NCBI GenBank assembly: GCA_041940025.1
Contig: JBGTSY010000003.1
Location: 186,001-250,000 of the forward strand
DNA from: UBA5859 sp041940025
Lineage (GTDB): Bacteria > Pseudomonadota > Gammaproteobacteria > UBA5859
Direction: 5' to 3'
DNA length: 64,000 bases
Part shown: piece after piece, positions 27,153 to 35,860 of the stretch
Layout of the letters: every line of letters starts with the position of its first letter
Numbering within the stretch: position 1 is the stretch's first letter
Made by a program: the position numbers and the translations under genes
Notes under the pieces: generated by a model
The model's input: the letters and a program-made list of their open reading frames with translations, nothing else
What the model was told of the DNA's origin: nothing
Database searches by the model: none

Positions 27153-28682
27153 ATGGCCAAGGACGTGCTGAAACAGCTCGGTATCAACGCAATCAACCCA
27201 GGTGCCTGGTCAGCCGGGTGTCGTTGGATAGAAAATGAAGATGCACCCCTACTGGAATCTCACAATCCAGCCACTGGTAAACTTATCGCTAAAGTACAAA
27301 TCACCACGGAAAACGAATACGAACGAATCATCAAAGACGCACAAACGGCATTTCTCGAATGGCGGGCTATACCTGCCCCCAAACGAGGGGAAGTCATACG
27401 ACAAATCGGTGAAGAGTTACGCGACAAACATGATGCGCTGGGTAAACTAGTCACCCTTGAAACCGGAAAAATCCTCAGCGAAGGCATGGGGGAGGTTCAA
27501 GAGATGATCGATATGGCTGATTTCTGTGTGGGTCAGTCTCGGATGCTATACGGTTTAAGCATGCACTCCGAACGTTCACAGCATCGTATGTATGAACAGT
27601 GGCATCCATTAGGCATTGCAGGTGTCATTAGCGCCTTTAATTTTCCTTTGGCCGTCTGGGCGTGGAATGCATTTAATGCCGCTATTTGTGGCGACGTGGT
27701 GGTTTGGAAACCCTCTCCGAAAACACCATTGTGCGCCATCGCGGTACAAAACATTTGCAACGATGTGCTTGAATCCCAAGGATTACCCGGCATTTTTATG
27801 TTGTTCGTGTGCGATAACCAAACTTTAGCAGAACGCTTTGTGGATGATGAACGGGTGCCGCTGATTTCTTTTACCGGATCCACTAGTGTTGGCAAACGTG
27901 TCGCACAACGAGTGGCTAGCCGCATGGGTCGATCGATTCTCGAATGCAGTGGCAACAATGCCGTTATTGTAGAAGAGTCAGCGGATCTAGATATGGCAGT
28001 CGAAGGAATTGTCTTTGGTGCCATTGGCACTGCCGGTCAAAGATGTACGACGACTCGGCGTTTGATTATCCAAGAGAATATCGTAGACGAATTCTGCGCA
28101 CGATTGATAGAAGCGTATAAAGAGGTACGCATTGGTGATCCAATGGACCCGCGCACCTTGATGGGACCGATTATTGATCAGTATGCCGTCGCAAAATACA
28201 GCTCTATTATCAAAGCCATCAAGGCGGAGGGTGGCACCATTCTATGTGGCGGCAAGACCATTGATGGCCCCGGTCACTATGTGGAGCCGACTCTAGTACG
28301 CGTTCCAAGAGCCCTGTCAATGGTATTGCAGGAAAATTTCGTGCCTGTACTTTATATTCAAGAATACACTACATTAGCGCAAGCTATAGAAATGAATAAT
28401 ACAGTCACCCAGGGGTTATCTTCCGCCATGTTTACCAACAACTTGCGTCACGCCGAACAGTTTTTGTCAGAAGTAGGCAGTGATTGCGGTATTGCTAATA
28501 TCAACATTGGTACCTCAGGCGCCGAGATTGGCGGTGCATTTGGTGGCGAAAAAGATACCGGCGGTGGCCGCGAAGCAGGATCGGACGCCTGGAAAAACTA
28601 CATGCGCCGACAAACCACCACGATTAACTATGGCTATGGGGTGCAACTCTCTCAAGGCATCCATTTCGATCTGGATGGTTAA
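27153..28682 (+). CDS. L-2-aminoadipate-6-semialdehyde dehydrogenase (ALDH7 family)
   Basis: A 509-residue aldehyde dehydrogenase with NAD-binding FTGSTSVGKRV, catalytic Cys298 in GTAGQRCTTTRR and the base Glu264. The C-terminal GAFGGEKDTGGGREAGSDAW is characteristic of ALDH7/antiquitin, which oxidises aminoadipate semialdehyde to aminoadipate in lysine breakdown. The usual LELGGNN around the base reads LECSGNN here. I chose the ATG at 27153; a GTG at 27141 overlapping the preceding stop is possible. It forms an operon with the saccharopine/lysine dehydrogenase. Confidence 0.9.
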   Translation: MAKDVLKQLGINAINPGAWSAGCRWIENEDAPLLESHNPATGKLIAKVQITTENEYERIIKDAQTAFLEWRAIPAPKRGEVIRQIGEELRDKHDALGKLVTLETGKILSEGMGEVQEMIDMADFCVGQSRMLYGLSMHSERSQHRMYEQWHPLGIAGVISAFNFPLAVWAWNAFNAAICGDVVVWKPSPKTPLCAIAVQNICNDVLESQGLPGIFMLFVCDNQTLAERFVDDERVPLISFTGSTSVGKRVAQRVASRMGRSILECSGNNAVIVEESADLDMAVEGIVFGAIGTAGQRCTTTRRLIIQENIVDEFCARLIEAYKEVRIGDPMDPRTLMGPIIDQYAVAKYSSIIKAIKAEGGTILCGGKTIDGPGHYVEPTLVRVPRALSMVLQENFVPVLYIQEYTTLAQAIEMNNTVTQGLSSAMFTNNLRHAEQFLSEVGSDCGIANINIGTSGAEIGGAFGGEKDTGGGREAGSDAWKNYMRRQTTTINYGYGVQLSQGIHFDLDG

Positions 28683-28741
28683 GCCGACCCTGATTCATTG
28701 ATATTTGGTCTTCAGATGTAAAGATAGCCTGAAGGTGGATC

Positions 28742-29329
28742 ATGCAACAGCACACATCTTTCAAAGAGTGGTTTATCTCCCTAGACGACGACAGATTGAC
28801 GCTTGAAGACGCACTGGCCTCTCTTGCTACAGTGGGGGCCGGCGCCAAGGAGATCCCCTTTATTATTCGTCTTTTGGAAAATCCATGCATGGCCCGTTTT
28901 CGCTTTAAAAGATTGCCTGGTGCCGTAACCTTAGCCAACCATGACGCCATTCATATTCTGCTTGGCCGGGGACTATTACCGAAAGATGAAGCATTCACTA
29001 TTGGATTTACGATGGGGAATACCAAGGAGATGCGGTGGATTGATGAGTGGCTTTTCTCACAAATTTCACGCCTCTTTTATCCCAAACCCTATCAATTCAG
29101 CCGAAAAGATATTGATGTCTTTCGCGCCGGCGTCCACTTGGGACGTCTCTCCCAATGCCAGCGATTGGATAAGATTAATTTCAAAAACTACCTCACGAAG
29201 TCGCTGTCGCAACTCAGAACACTACTGGGGCTTGAGGTCGATCTGTTGAAAGCATACTACCGCATAGAACAGCAACGCTTTCCTGAATGCAAGGAATCGC
29301 AACGGCTAGTATTAAAGGATCTATCATGA
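28742..29329 (+). CDS. Coq4-motif-containing hypothetical protein
   Basis: A 195-residue protein preceded by a good GAAGG site. Residues 67-83 read His-Asp-x-x-His-x11-Glu (ANHDAIHILLGRG and then KDEAF), which is exactly the zinc-ligand spacing of Coq4, the ubiquinone-biosynthesis scaffold/C1-decarboxylase. The surroundings (GRGLLPKDEAFTIGFTMG) also fit. The rest I do not recognise, so Coq4 membership is an inference from one motif. The stop overlaps the start of the SMR exporter gene (ATGA), so the two are translationally coupled. Confidence 0.5.
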   Translation: MQQHTSFKEWFISLDDDRLTLEDALASLATVGAGAKEIPFIIRLLENPCMARFRFKRLPGAVTLANHDAIHILLGRGLLPKDEAFTIGFTMGNTKEMRWIDEWLFSQISRLFYPKPYQFSRKDIDVFRAGVHLGRLSQCQRLDKINFKNYLTKSLSQLRTLLGLEVDLLKAYYRIEQQRFPECKESQRLVLKDLS

Positions 29330-29649
29330 GCTGGTGGATTCTATTCGGTGCCAGTCTATTTGAAATCGCATGGGTCCTGAGTATGCACTCATCAGATGGG
29401 TTTACCCGCCTTTGGCCAAGTGTATTCACCGTCCTATTATCAGCGATGAGTCTCGTGTTACTGGCAATCGCGATGAAGAAAATACCCATGGGCACAGCCT
29501 ATGCCATCTGGACCGGGATTGGCGCCGCAGGTATTACCACCATCGGTATGCTATTTTTGAACGAAGGCAGAGATCCCTTAAGACTCGTCTTTATTTTCAC
29601 TATTGTGGTGAGCGTCGTTGGACTAAAACTCACTTCCGCCACGCACTAA
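29326..29649 (+). CDS. Small multidrug resistance family exporter (Gdx/SugE type)
   Basis: A 107-residue four-helix membrane protein from the ATG at 29326, which overlaps the preceding stop. The central glutamate lies in WWILFGASLFEIAWV (Glu12), and MGTAYAIWTGIGAAG is the SMR signature. SugE/Gdx proteins export guanidinium in exchange for protons, whereas EmrE types export lipophilic cations. The early FEIAW and SSDGFTR segments look Gdx-like. No guanidine riboswitch was noticed, and none would be expected inside the coupled upstream gene. Confidence 0.85.
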   Translation: MSWWILFGASLFEIAWVLSMHSSDGFTRLWPSVFTVLLSAMSLVLLAIAMKKIPMGTAYAIWTGIGAAGITTIGMLFLNEGRDPLRLVFIFTIVVSVVGLKLTSATH

Positions 29650-29654
29650 AAAAT

Positions 29655-29688
29655 CCGGTAGCTCTGCGAGAGAGAGCAAAACTACCGG
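29655..29688 (-). terminator. Rho-independent terminator for the glycosyltransferase gene
   Basis: CCGGTAG (29655-29661) and CTACCGG (29682-29688) form a stem extended by CTCT/AGAG pairs. Read on the minus strand it is followed by ATTTTTT, so it ends the minus-strand glycosyltransferase transcript. It may also weakly terminate the plus-strand SMR gene. Confidence 0.7.
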
Positions 29689-29726
29689 TAAGTCCCCAAT
29701 GATCCTGCTGTGCTTCGCTAATTCAC

Positions 29727-30971
29727 TTAGACTGTGACCGAGCGGGAGACTGAAGATCCATTCTGTTTATTAACCAAATTAAGAATGGCTTCAACTGCGG
29801 ATCGATACCCTCCCGAGCGACGAAATTGCTCACCCGCTTCTTGTGCCTTGAGTTGGTAACTGGGTTCACTTAACAGATGGTTCACTGCCGCACGCAATTT
29901 CTCCAAGGTGATGACTTCAGGTCTAATCACCTGTGCCACCCCTATCTTCGCCATTCTTCTGCCGTTAAAATGTTGCTCAAACTGTTGCGGCACAATGACT
30001 AGAGGCACCCCAAAGTATAAAGACTCGTTGATGCTATTCATGCCTCCGTGACTGATAAATAGATCGGCGTGTTTCAAGACCTCCAACTGAGGAACCGAAT
30101 GACGTAGCAAAAAGTTGTCTGGCACTTTCCCCAACGATTGAATATCGGTGGTTTTACCTACCGATAGAATGATGTCTACATTTTGATCACCAAAAGACTG
30201 AAAACACAGGCGATAGAAATCTTCGGTATTAAAATTAATTGTACCCATAGAAATGTAGATCAGCTTGGATCTTTTGAATTGTGAAAAATCAATATCACTA
30301 TGATCTCGATTTTCACGAAAACTGGTGCCAATAAATTTAAAATTTCCTATTAAGTTATTGGCATAGGGCTGAAAGGCTTTGGCGTTGTAAACGATGTTGA
30401 GATCCCCAATGGAAGCGAAAAAATCAAACACATGAAAAAATGCGCCGCGGTATTTGAGCCCAATGGATTCCAAGGTCTCTTTCAACATGCGTCTCGCCCA
30501 CATCGCATGGGGCAGCCCCATGATCAGGGTCTTCACTACCCTGGCGCTTATTCGCCAATCTGTGACCATAATAAATGGATGGCTCACTACCATGGTGATA
30601 CAAGATATGGCAGGCACGCCTAAAGCCTGGGCGATAAACTTTCCCCAAATACAGACTGAGTCATAAATAATGTAATCAGGTGCATCTTCTCGAGTGAGCT
30701 TCATCAGAGGATGTATCACCTCCAATAGCATATCAAACTGAGTGAGCACGGTAGGCAATATATCGTGAGTGATTTCATCGGTGATTTCATGATCTGTCCA
30801 TTTTTTATAGGTCCGAAATTCCACGTCCAAGTCAGAAAATCGATCGCGAAATTCCTCACTGGCATAAAAAATGACTTGCTCACCTCGTTCCACCAGCTCT
30901 TCTACAATGCTAATGGCTGGATTCACGTGTCCGCTGGCACCAGGCAAATTAAAAAAAACAACCTTTGACAT
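29727..30971 (-). CDS. UGT/MGT-type glycosyltransferase (GT1 family)
   Basis: A 414-residue GT-B fold enzyme with an N-terminal acceptor domain starting VVFFNLPGASGHVNPA. Its C-terminal donor-binding signature ISHGGMNSINESLYFGVPLVIVPQQFEQ fits macrolide- or UDP-glycosyltransferases. It would transfer a sugar from an NDP-sugar to a small hydrophobic acceptor. The acceptor cannot be inferred; neighbours give no biosynthetic cluster. The ATG at 30971 is preferred because it begins at the conserved strand; four extra residues are possible. Confidence 0.85.
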   Translation of the reverse strand: MSKVVFFNLPGASGHVNPAISIVEELVERGEQVIFYASEEFRDRFSDLDVEFRTYKKWTDHEITDEITHDILPTVLTQFDMLLEVIHPLMKLTREDAPDYIIYDSVCIWGKFIAQALGVPAISCITMVVSHPFIMVTDWRISARVVKTLIMGLPHAMWARRMLKETLESIGLKYRGAFFHVFDFFASIGDLNIVYNAKAFQPYANNLIGNFKFIGTSFRENRDHSDIDFSQFKRSKLIYISMGTINFNTEDFYRLCFQSFGDQNVDIILSVGKTTDIQSLGKVPDNFLLRHSVPQLEVLKHADLFISHGGMNSINESLYFGVPLVIVPQQFEQHFNGRRMAKIGVAQVIRPEVITLEKLRAAVNHLLSEPSYQLKAQEAGEQFRRSGGYRSAVEAILNLVNKQNGSSVSRSVTV

Positions 30972-31283
30972 AATAGCCCACAATATAGATACGCACTTCG
31001 TGCACTCAGTTAAAAATCAGGAAAGATAACAACCAGATATCTCATCGATGACAATTAACATTCATCATCACACCATAATTTATAGTAGATCTCTATGCAA
31101 ATAAATAGGCGGGCAAGTATCTTTTTTACCATGCTAATGACAGCGATTGCTTCAATTCTCAATGGGGAAGAAAGGTGTTCAAAACAAAATATGCTATTTC
31201 AATGGGATAGGCAACAATACACCTATCGATATGAGAAGAAACATGATCCAGCAACGTCAGTATCGAGGATTAAAATGTCCTAT
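30972..31283. other. Intergenic region, no supported gene
   Basis: This 312-nt AT-rich stretch holds the presumed promoter of the minus-strand glycosyltransferase. A 69-codon plus-strand frame (31095-31304) begins with a hydrophobic segment. It has no ribosome-binding site and runs into the antisense 3' end of ttcA, so I do not call it. Confidence 0.5.
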
Positions 31284-32108
31284 TTAGAGGCCCACCAATT
31301 CTAATCTTTGATCCAACGAGAGATGTTCATCTGCTTTCAGACCGGTAAAATCAAAAAGCTTTTCATCTGCCAGATGAGATATCTCCACGTTCTGTAGCGC
31401 ACTATGAATCACATCCAATCGATGGGGGTCTTCTTGTTCCCACTGCTGTAACATCTGCTTGATCATTTGTCGTTTTAAATTCGGTTGTGACCCACACAAA
31501 GTGCAGGGAATGATTGGGAACTGTTTCATCGCTGCATATTCTATAATATCCTTTTCGCGGATCTGACACAGTGGTCGAATCACAATATGTGCACCGTCGT
31601 CTGTGCGTAGTTTAGGCGGCATCGCTTTTAACTTCCCGGTATAAAACAAGTTCAAGAAAAAAGTTTCTATCAGATCATCTCTATGATGGCCAAGTGCTAT
31701 TTTAGAAATACCTTGCTGTTTAGCGAATGTATATATCGACCCTCGACGCAATCGGGAACAGAGCGAACATTGAGTTTTGCCCTCTGCCACCACACGTTGT
31801 ACGACACTGTAAGTGTCCTGCTCAATGATATGATAAGGAACGTGCTTTTTTGCTAAATATTCGGGTAACACATGGGCAGGAAAGTCCGGTTGTTTTTGAT
31901 CCAAGTTGACCGCCAACAGCTCAAAGTCCACTGGCGCGCGTTCTCGAATGGCCAATAACAACTCTAACAGGGTGTAAGAATCTTTTCCTCCCGACAAACA
32001 CACCATGATTTTATCGCCGTCCTCAACCATCTGATATTGAGAAATAGCTTGTCCCAATTGGCGCATTAACCGTTTCTGTAGTTTATGGAATTCAGTTTTC
32101 TTTGACAT
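31284..32108 (-). CDS. ttcA: tRNA 2-thiocytidine(32) synthetase TtcA
   Basis: A 274-residue tRNA thiolase that converts C32 to s2C32 using ATP and an iron-sulfur cluster. The PP-loop is LSGGKDS at 38-44. Cluster-binding CxxC is Cys114/Cys117 in TQCSLCSRLRRG, with a third ligand at Cys202 in IPCTLCGSQPN. GHHRDDLIETFFLNLFYTGKLKAMPP region is also conserved. Single gene, divergent from the acyltransferase at 32416. Confidence 0.96.
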   Translation of the reverse strand: MSKKTEFHKLQKRLMRQLGQAISQYQMVEDGDKIMVCLSGGKDSYTLLELLLAIRERAPVDFELLAVNLDQKQPDFPAHVLPEYLAKKHVPYHIIEQDTYSVVQRVVAEGKTQCSLCSRLRRGSIYTFAKQQGISKIALGHHRDDLIETFFLNLFYTGKLKAMPPKLRTDDGAHIVIRPLCQIREKDIIEYAAMKQFPIIPCTLCGSQPNLKRQMIKQMLQQWEQEDPHRLDVIHSALQNVEISHLADEKLFDFTGLKADEHLSLDQRLELVGL

Positions 32109-32415
32109 AAAAAAATCTATTACTGGCGGAGGAAATCGACCCCTCTCCTGGGGCGGTGCATTCTAACACGCCTCAAAAATAAACAACTATTGGGCAGCCA
32201 CTCAAGCTCCCCTGGATTAGGTCGAAATATTATTTAACCATCGATTAATTGGCCGACCGTTTGATTGATAAGGTTATCAATTTGTCTAGACAGCCGAAAT
32301 ATTGATTAGAGCCTCTAATGGCTCAGTCAAAATTGAAAAACGTGCGCTAGATGTTACTTTTACGTCTGATTAGGCCGAAAAATAGTAAGAATTTAACCGC
32401 ACAGGTAGTATTTGA
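32109..32415. promoter_or_regulatory. Divergent promoter region with three related repeats
   Basis: This 307-nt gap between ttcA and the acyltransferase gene contains three copies of a GCCGAAA-like word: GATTAGGTCGAAATATT at 32215-32231, CAGCCGAAATATT at 32291-32303, and GATTAGGCCGAAAAATA at 32368-32384. They are spaced 72 and 81 nt apart. They could be operators for the acyltransferase gene. No clear sigma-54 or sigma-70 box was assigned. Confidence 0.35.
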
Positions 32416-33264
32416 ATGAATTTATTGAACGAGTTTCAACAACATTTCGAACTGGTCAAAGCCAGTTCTCCCCGGCTCTTAGGGGAGGTCTACTGGCTAA
32501 GAAAACAAGTGTTTGAAATTGAAAACCAGTACGAATCCCACCGATCTGCAGTAGACGAAAGCCCTATCGATCCTTACGAGCACCGCTCAGTCAGTTGCCT
32601 ATTGAACCATCGACGTACCGGCCATGCTGCCGCCACCGTACGATTGGTATTACCGGCAACGGCAGATAAGAATTATTGGTTCCCTGCAGAAGATTTATTC
32701 GAAAATCAACTCCTACAATCGGGATTTGAAATTCCGGAAAATTATCGCGAAACCACTGCAGAATTATCTCGATTGGCCGTGTCGAAGCGATTTCGCAACC
32801 GTCCTGGAGAAGCTCAAGTCTCACACGGTATGGTGATGAATCACCCATTGGAATCAACACCATCGGAAAACCAAAGACGCAGCCATCCATTTATCATCTT
32901 AGGGCTTTTGCGAGGCGCAATCCAACTATCAAAAGAAAACGGAATCAAACATTGGTTGGTAGGTATGGACACCCCATTTATTCGCGCCCTTAGATATTTT
33001 GGAATGGATTTTTACCGTATCTGTCAACCTATAGAGCACCTGGGTAGTCAGCGGGTGTTATGTTGGAACGATTTAGATCAAATACTCACTGGTGTGAAAA
33101 AAATTCGGCCCGACGTCTTTCGATTCCTCAATAGTGATGGATTCGACGAACCCGTCGAGCCAGATTTCATGATACCGACTTCTGTACCGAAGGTTGGCCG
33201 TAAAGCTCCCGAACTTTATTCCGCTGAATTTTTCCAACGGCGGAGATGGGAAAATCGTCAGTAA
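32416..33264 (+). CDS. PEP-CTERM/exosortase-associated N-acyltransferase (FeeM/LuxI-like fold)
   Basis: A 282-residue GNAT-fold protein. The N-terminal LGEVYWLRKQVFEIENQYE and the central TAELSRLAVSKRFRNR are the hallmarks of the PEP-CTERM/exosortase system-associated acyltransferases, relatives of N-acyl amino acid synthases and homoserine-lactone synthases. The GLLRGAIQLSKENGIKHWLV and LRYFGMDFYRI segments complete the fold. Product and acceptor are unknown; no exosortase gene is in view. The last 98 nt overlap the antisense 3' end of the acyl-CoA ligase gene. Confidence 0.75.
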   Translation: MNLLNEFQQHFELVKASSPRLLGEVYWLRKQVFEIENQYESHRSAVDESPIDPYEHRSVSCLLNHRRTGHAAATVRLVLPATADKNYWFPAEDLFENQLLQSGFEIPENYRETTAELSRLAVSKRFRNRPGEAQVSHGMVMNHPLESTPSENQRRSHPFIILGLLRGAIQLSKENGIKHWLVGMDTPFIRALRYFGMDFYRICQPIEHLGSQRVLCWNDLDQILTGVKKIRPDVFRFLNSDGFDEPVEPDFMIPTSVPKVGRKAPELYSAEFFQRRRWENRQ

Positions 33265-34915
33265 ACACCACAGACTGCGGTTTTTTATAACTCGCCACCC
33301 GCTCCTTGCACCAACCTATTAACGCTTCTTCTGTGAGTTCTTTCGCGTCAGGCCGCAATCGCACTACCGCGCGCACACTGGCACCCCATTTTTCATCGGG
33401 CACACCTATCACGCAAACATCTTGAATACTCTCATGCTCGGCGAGAATATCTTCTATCTCACCGGGAAATATTTTTTCGCCACCAGATGAAATACACTCT
33501 TTTTTACGTTCTGCTATGCGCAGATCACCCTCTTCATCAAAGTATCCTAAGTCTCCACTATAAAACCAGCCATCTTTGATGACTTCATCGGTTTTATCTT
33601 GTTCCTTGTAGTAGCCTTTCATGATCGTGGGGCTACGGTAGATAATCTCACCCAATGCACCCTGAGCCACTTCTTGCCCGTTGTCATCTACTACCTTAGT
33701 TTCCACTAAGGGCTTGCCCACAGAACGATCCTTTAGGGTGTCCGGAGAGGTATCTATTCTAAAAGAGGTGGTTGGAGTCATTTCTGTTTGACCAAAACCA
33801 TCGCCAATAATGACTCCGGGAAACGCCGTAAATATTTTTCGTTTGGTGGCGGCGGTACATACCCCGCCCCCGGTGGCAGCAACTTGCACAGAACTCAGGT
33901 CATACTGATTTAGCTCTGGATAGGCAAGTAAGATCTTCCACCCGGTGGGCACATTACCCAACATCTGTGGCCGCTCTCGCTCAATCAGTTTCAACACTTC
34001 GGCAGGTTCAAAATGGGGAGAAGTGGGCATCACCATGGTCATGTTACCCATCATCGGCCCCAACACCGCTAATTGGTAAGCCGCATCATGAAACATAGGA
34101 AAAGAAGGCATCATAGACTTGATAGCATGTCGCGAACCCAATTTTACTGCCAATGCGCTACCCACCGTTCGACGCGCCATGCCCACAATCATAGTTTGCA
34201 GCCAGGTTTGACCCAATAACCAACGCATCAATCTAGATTCCGCAAGGGTTAATGCGATTCCCGGTACGCCGTTGCTGATCAGCTTCTGACGCAGATCACC
34301 GGGGATCTGGATATTGCTAAAACGGGGTACAAAACCAGCCACCATCTGCTCCACCAAGCGAATGTGGTTCTCGTAAGTCAACATAACGCCCTTGGGCATA
34401 CCGGTAGTGCCTCCGGTATAGCAGATCACACACACAGATTCTGCGGGAACAGACACCTGGGGACAAATCGGCGGATGGCGTTGCATCAAGCTTTCATAGT
34501 CCAGCATATCCTCCCGGGGATCACCCTTTAATATGAAGTGTTCTATGCCGGTCAACTCCGGTCGCGCTTCTTCCACCATATCCAGCCAAATAGACTCGAG
34601 AATAAACATCTTGGCATCAGAGTGCTGAGCTTGGAAAATAATTTCCCGCGGGGAAAAACGATAATTCATAGGAACCGGGATAGCACCCAATTTTTGGATC
34701 GCATAATTGGCTTCGAAGAATTCCGGGCAGTTATGAAACATGATAATGGCTTTGTCTCCACACTTGAGTCCCGCTTCATCCAATGCATTTGCCAGTCTGT
34801 CCACTCTGTCGTTCAGTTCACGCCAAGTGACGCGACGATCACCGTACACCAGTACTTCACCATTTGGGTTGTATTTGGCGCATCTTGCTAATGCGTCCGC
34901 CATTACATTTGCCAT
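33167..34915 (-). CDS. Acyl-CoA synthetase (AMP-forming fatty-acid-CoA ligase)
   Basis: A 582-residue ANL-superfamily enzyme. It has the P-loop CYTGGTTGMPKG, the adenine-binding GDGFGQTEMTPTT, the hinge region YSGDLGYFDEEGDLRIAERKK and the C-terminal catalytic lysine region ISAVGKIQRNKV. It activates a carboxylic acid to its CoA thioester through an acyl-AMP. The ATG at 34915 is chosen because GGAGG lies eight bases upstream. Chain length is not predictable. The gene converges with, and overlaps, the acyltransferase at 33167-33264. Confidence 0.88.
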   Translation of the reverse strand: MANVMADALARCAKYNPNGEVLVYGDRRVTWRELNDRVDRLANALDEAGLKCGDKAIIMFHNCPEFFEANYAIQKLGAIPVPMNYRFSPREIIFQAQHSDAKMFILESIWLDMVEEARPELTGIEHFILKGDPREDMLDYESLMQRHPPICPQVSVPAESVCVICYTGGTTGMPKGVMLTYENHIRLVEQMVAGFVPRFSNIQIPGDLRQKLISNGVPGIALTLAESRLMRWLLGQTWLQTMIVGMARRTVGSALAVKLGSRHAIKSMMPSFPMFHDAAYQLAVLGPMMGNMTMVMPTSPHFEPAEVLKLIERERPQMLGNVPTGWKILLAYPELNQYDLSSVQVAATGGGVCTAATKRKIFTAFPGVIIGDGFGQTEMTPTTSFRIDTSPDTLKDRSVGKPLVETKVVDDNGQEVAQGALGEIIYRSPTIMKGYYKEQDKTDEVIKDGWFYSGDLGYFDEEGDLRIAERKKECISSGGEKIFPGEIEDILAEHESIQDVCVIGVPDEKWGASVRAVVRLRPDAKELTEEALIGWCKERVASYKKPQSVVFTDDFPISAVGKIQRNKVRELYGQPSVQKSVS

Positions 34916-35262
34916 CTCTCCTGCCTCCATACCTATCTTGACTATTATTTTATTTTATATTGGGGATATACCTAGGAATCTGTGCAATGGCAAGAGTGGC
35001 GGCCAGATAGAAATCAGTGATGACATTTAATATCAAGGCACATTAAGAATAAATTATTGTATTTATTGTTATTTTAATTTTACAAACCGAAATAACAGAT
35101 TCACTGGTCTCGCGTTACACGCTCTTGGGCGCGAAAGTTAATATCCGATAATCAACAATCAGCACACTGCTCTGCAACAGATTGCTGAAACAACTCAAGG
35201 TATGCATAGGCGCATGAGAAAAATTTACGTACACTTGTCGCTTTGAGTTCTAGTTGGACAAA
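34916..35262. other. AT-rich intergenic region
   Basis: A 347-nt gap between the divergent acyl-CoA ligase and UPF0149 genes. It contains an AT-rich core (about 35030-35085) suited to promoters in both directions. I looked for 6S RNA, which in some gammaproteobacteria lies near UPF0149 genes, and saw no convincing closing stem or bubble. Confidence 0.4.
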
Positions 35263-35829
35263 ATGCTCTTGGAGATCCCACAACTTTCACCAGCGGAACG
35301 GGAACAACTCATAGACTTTCTAGATTCCGAACTTGTGGATAGTGAACAACTTTATGATTATTGTGGCACACATGGCTTTTTAACAGCGGTGTGTATCTCG
35401 CCTCAGCCCATGCCAGTGGCGCAATGGTGGCCAATACTGTTTCCAATCTCCCCGAAATATCGTTCCGAGACTGAAGCACAACAGTTCCGCAACCGGATTG
35501 AACGATTACAGCAAGAAATTGACTACCAACTTAGCCACGATCTACCCAATGCGCCCTTTAACCACTCCTCTCCCGCACAACGCGAAGCACAAGCAAAAAG
35601 TTGGGCCACGGGATTTATCGAAGCACTATTGGCTCAAGAAGACGCATGGTTAATGGATGACAATCCCGATGTGGGAGAGCTGTTGTTACCTGTCTTTGTG
35701 TGGTCAGAAATTATAGATGAACCGGCCTATCACCAATTACATCGGAATAAAAAACAAGCTTCGAAACTTTTAAAGGAGATCCCACAAATGGCTATCGATC
35801 TCTACTTGCTGTTTCGTGCTGACGAGTGA
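35263..35829 (+). CDS. UPF0149 (YecA/YgfB) family protein
   Basis: An 188-residue protein with the family core YDYCGTHGFLTAVCISPQPMP and AQWWPILFP, then a conserved helical C-terminus (WATGFIEALLAQEDAWL). Unlike E. coli YecA it has no C-terminal SEC-C zinc motif, so it is the YgfB-like short form. Function is poorly known. The frame is also open from a TTG at 35254; neither start has a good ribosome-binding site, so the N-terminus is uncertain. Confidence 0.8.
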   Translation: MLLEIPQLSPAEREQLIDFLDSELVDSEQLYDYCGTHGFLTAVCISPQPMPVAQWWPILFPISPKYRSETEAQQFRNRIERLQQEIDYQLSHDLPNAPFNHSSPAQREAQAKSWATGFIEALLAQEDAWLMDDNPDVGELLLPVFVWSEIIDEPAYHQLHRNKKQASKLLKEIPQMAIDLYLLFRADE

Positions 35830-35830
35830 T

Positions 35831-35860
35831 AGTTGTCAGTTAAATATTAAACTGACAACT
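35831..35860. terminator. Convergent hairpin between UPF0149 gene and copper ATPase gene
   Basis: An 11-bp perfect inverted repeat, AGTTGTCAGTT at 35831-35841 and AACTGACAACT at 35850-35860, with an 8-nt AT loop. It lies between two convergent genes and touches the ATPase stop codon. There is no strong U-tract, so it may be a bidirectional terminator or an mRNA end-stabilising stem. Confidence 0.5.

Noticed and set aside
31095..31304. 69-codon plus-strand frame with hydrophobic N-terminus
   Set aside because: No ribosome-binding site, overlaps the 3' end of ttcA antisense, and no recognisable sequence.
34931..35253. Possible 6S RNA upstream of the UPF0149 gene
   Set aside because: No convincing long closing stem or conserved bubble was visible.
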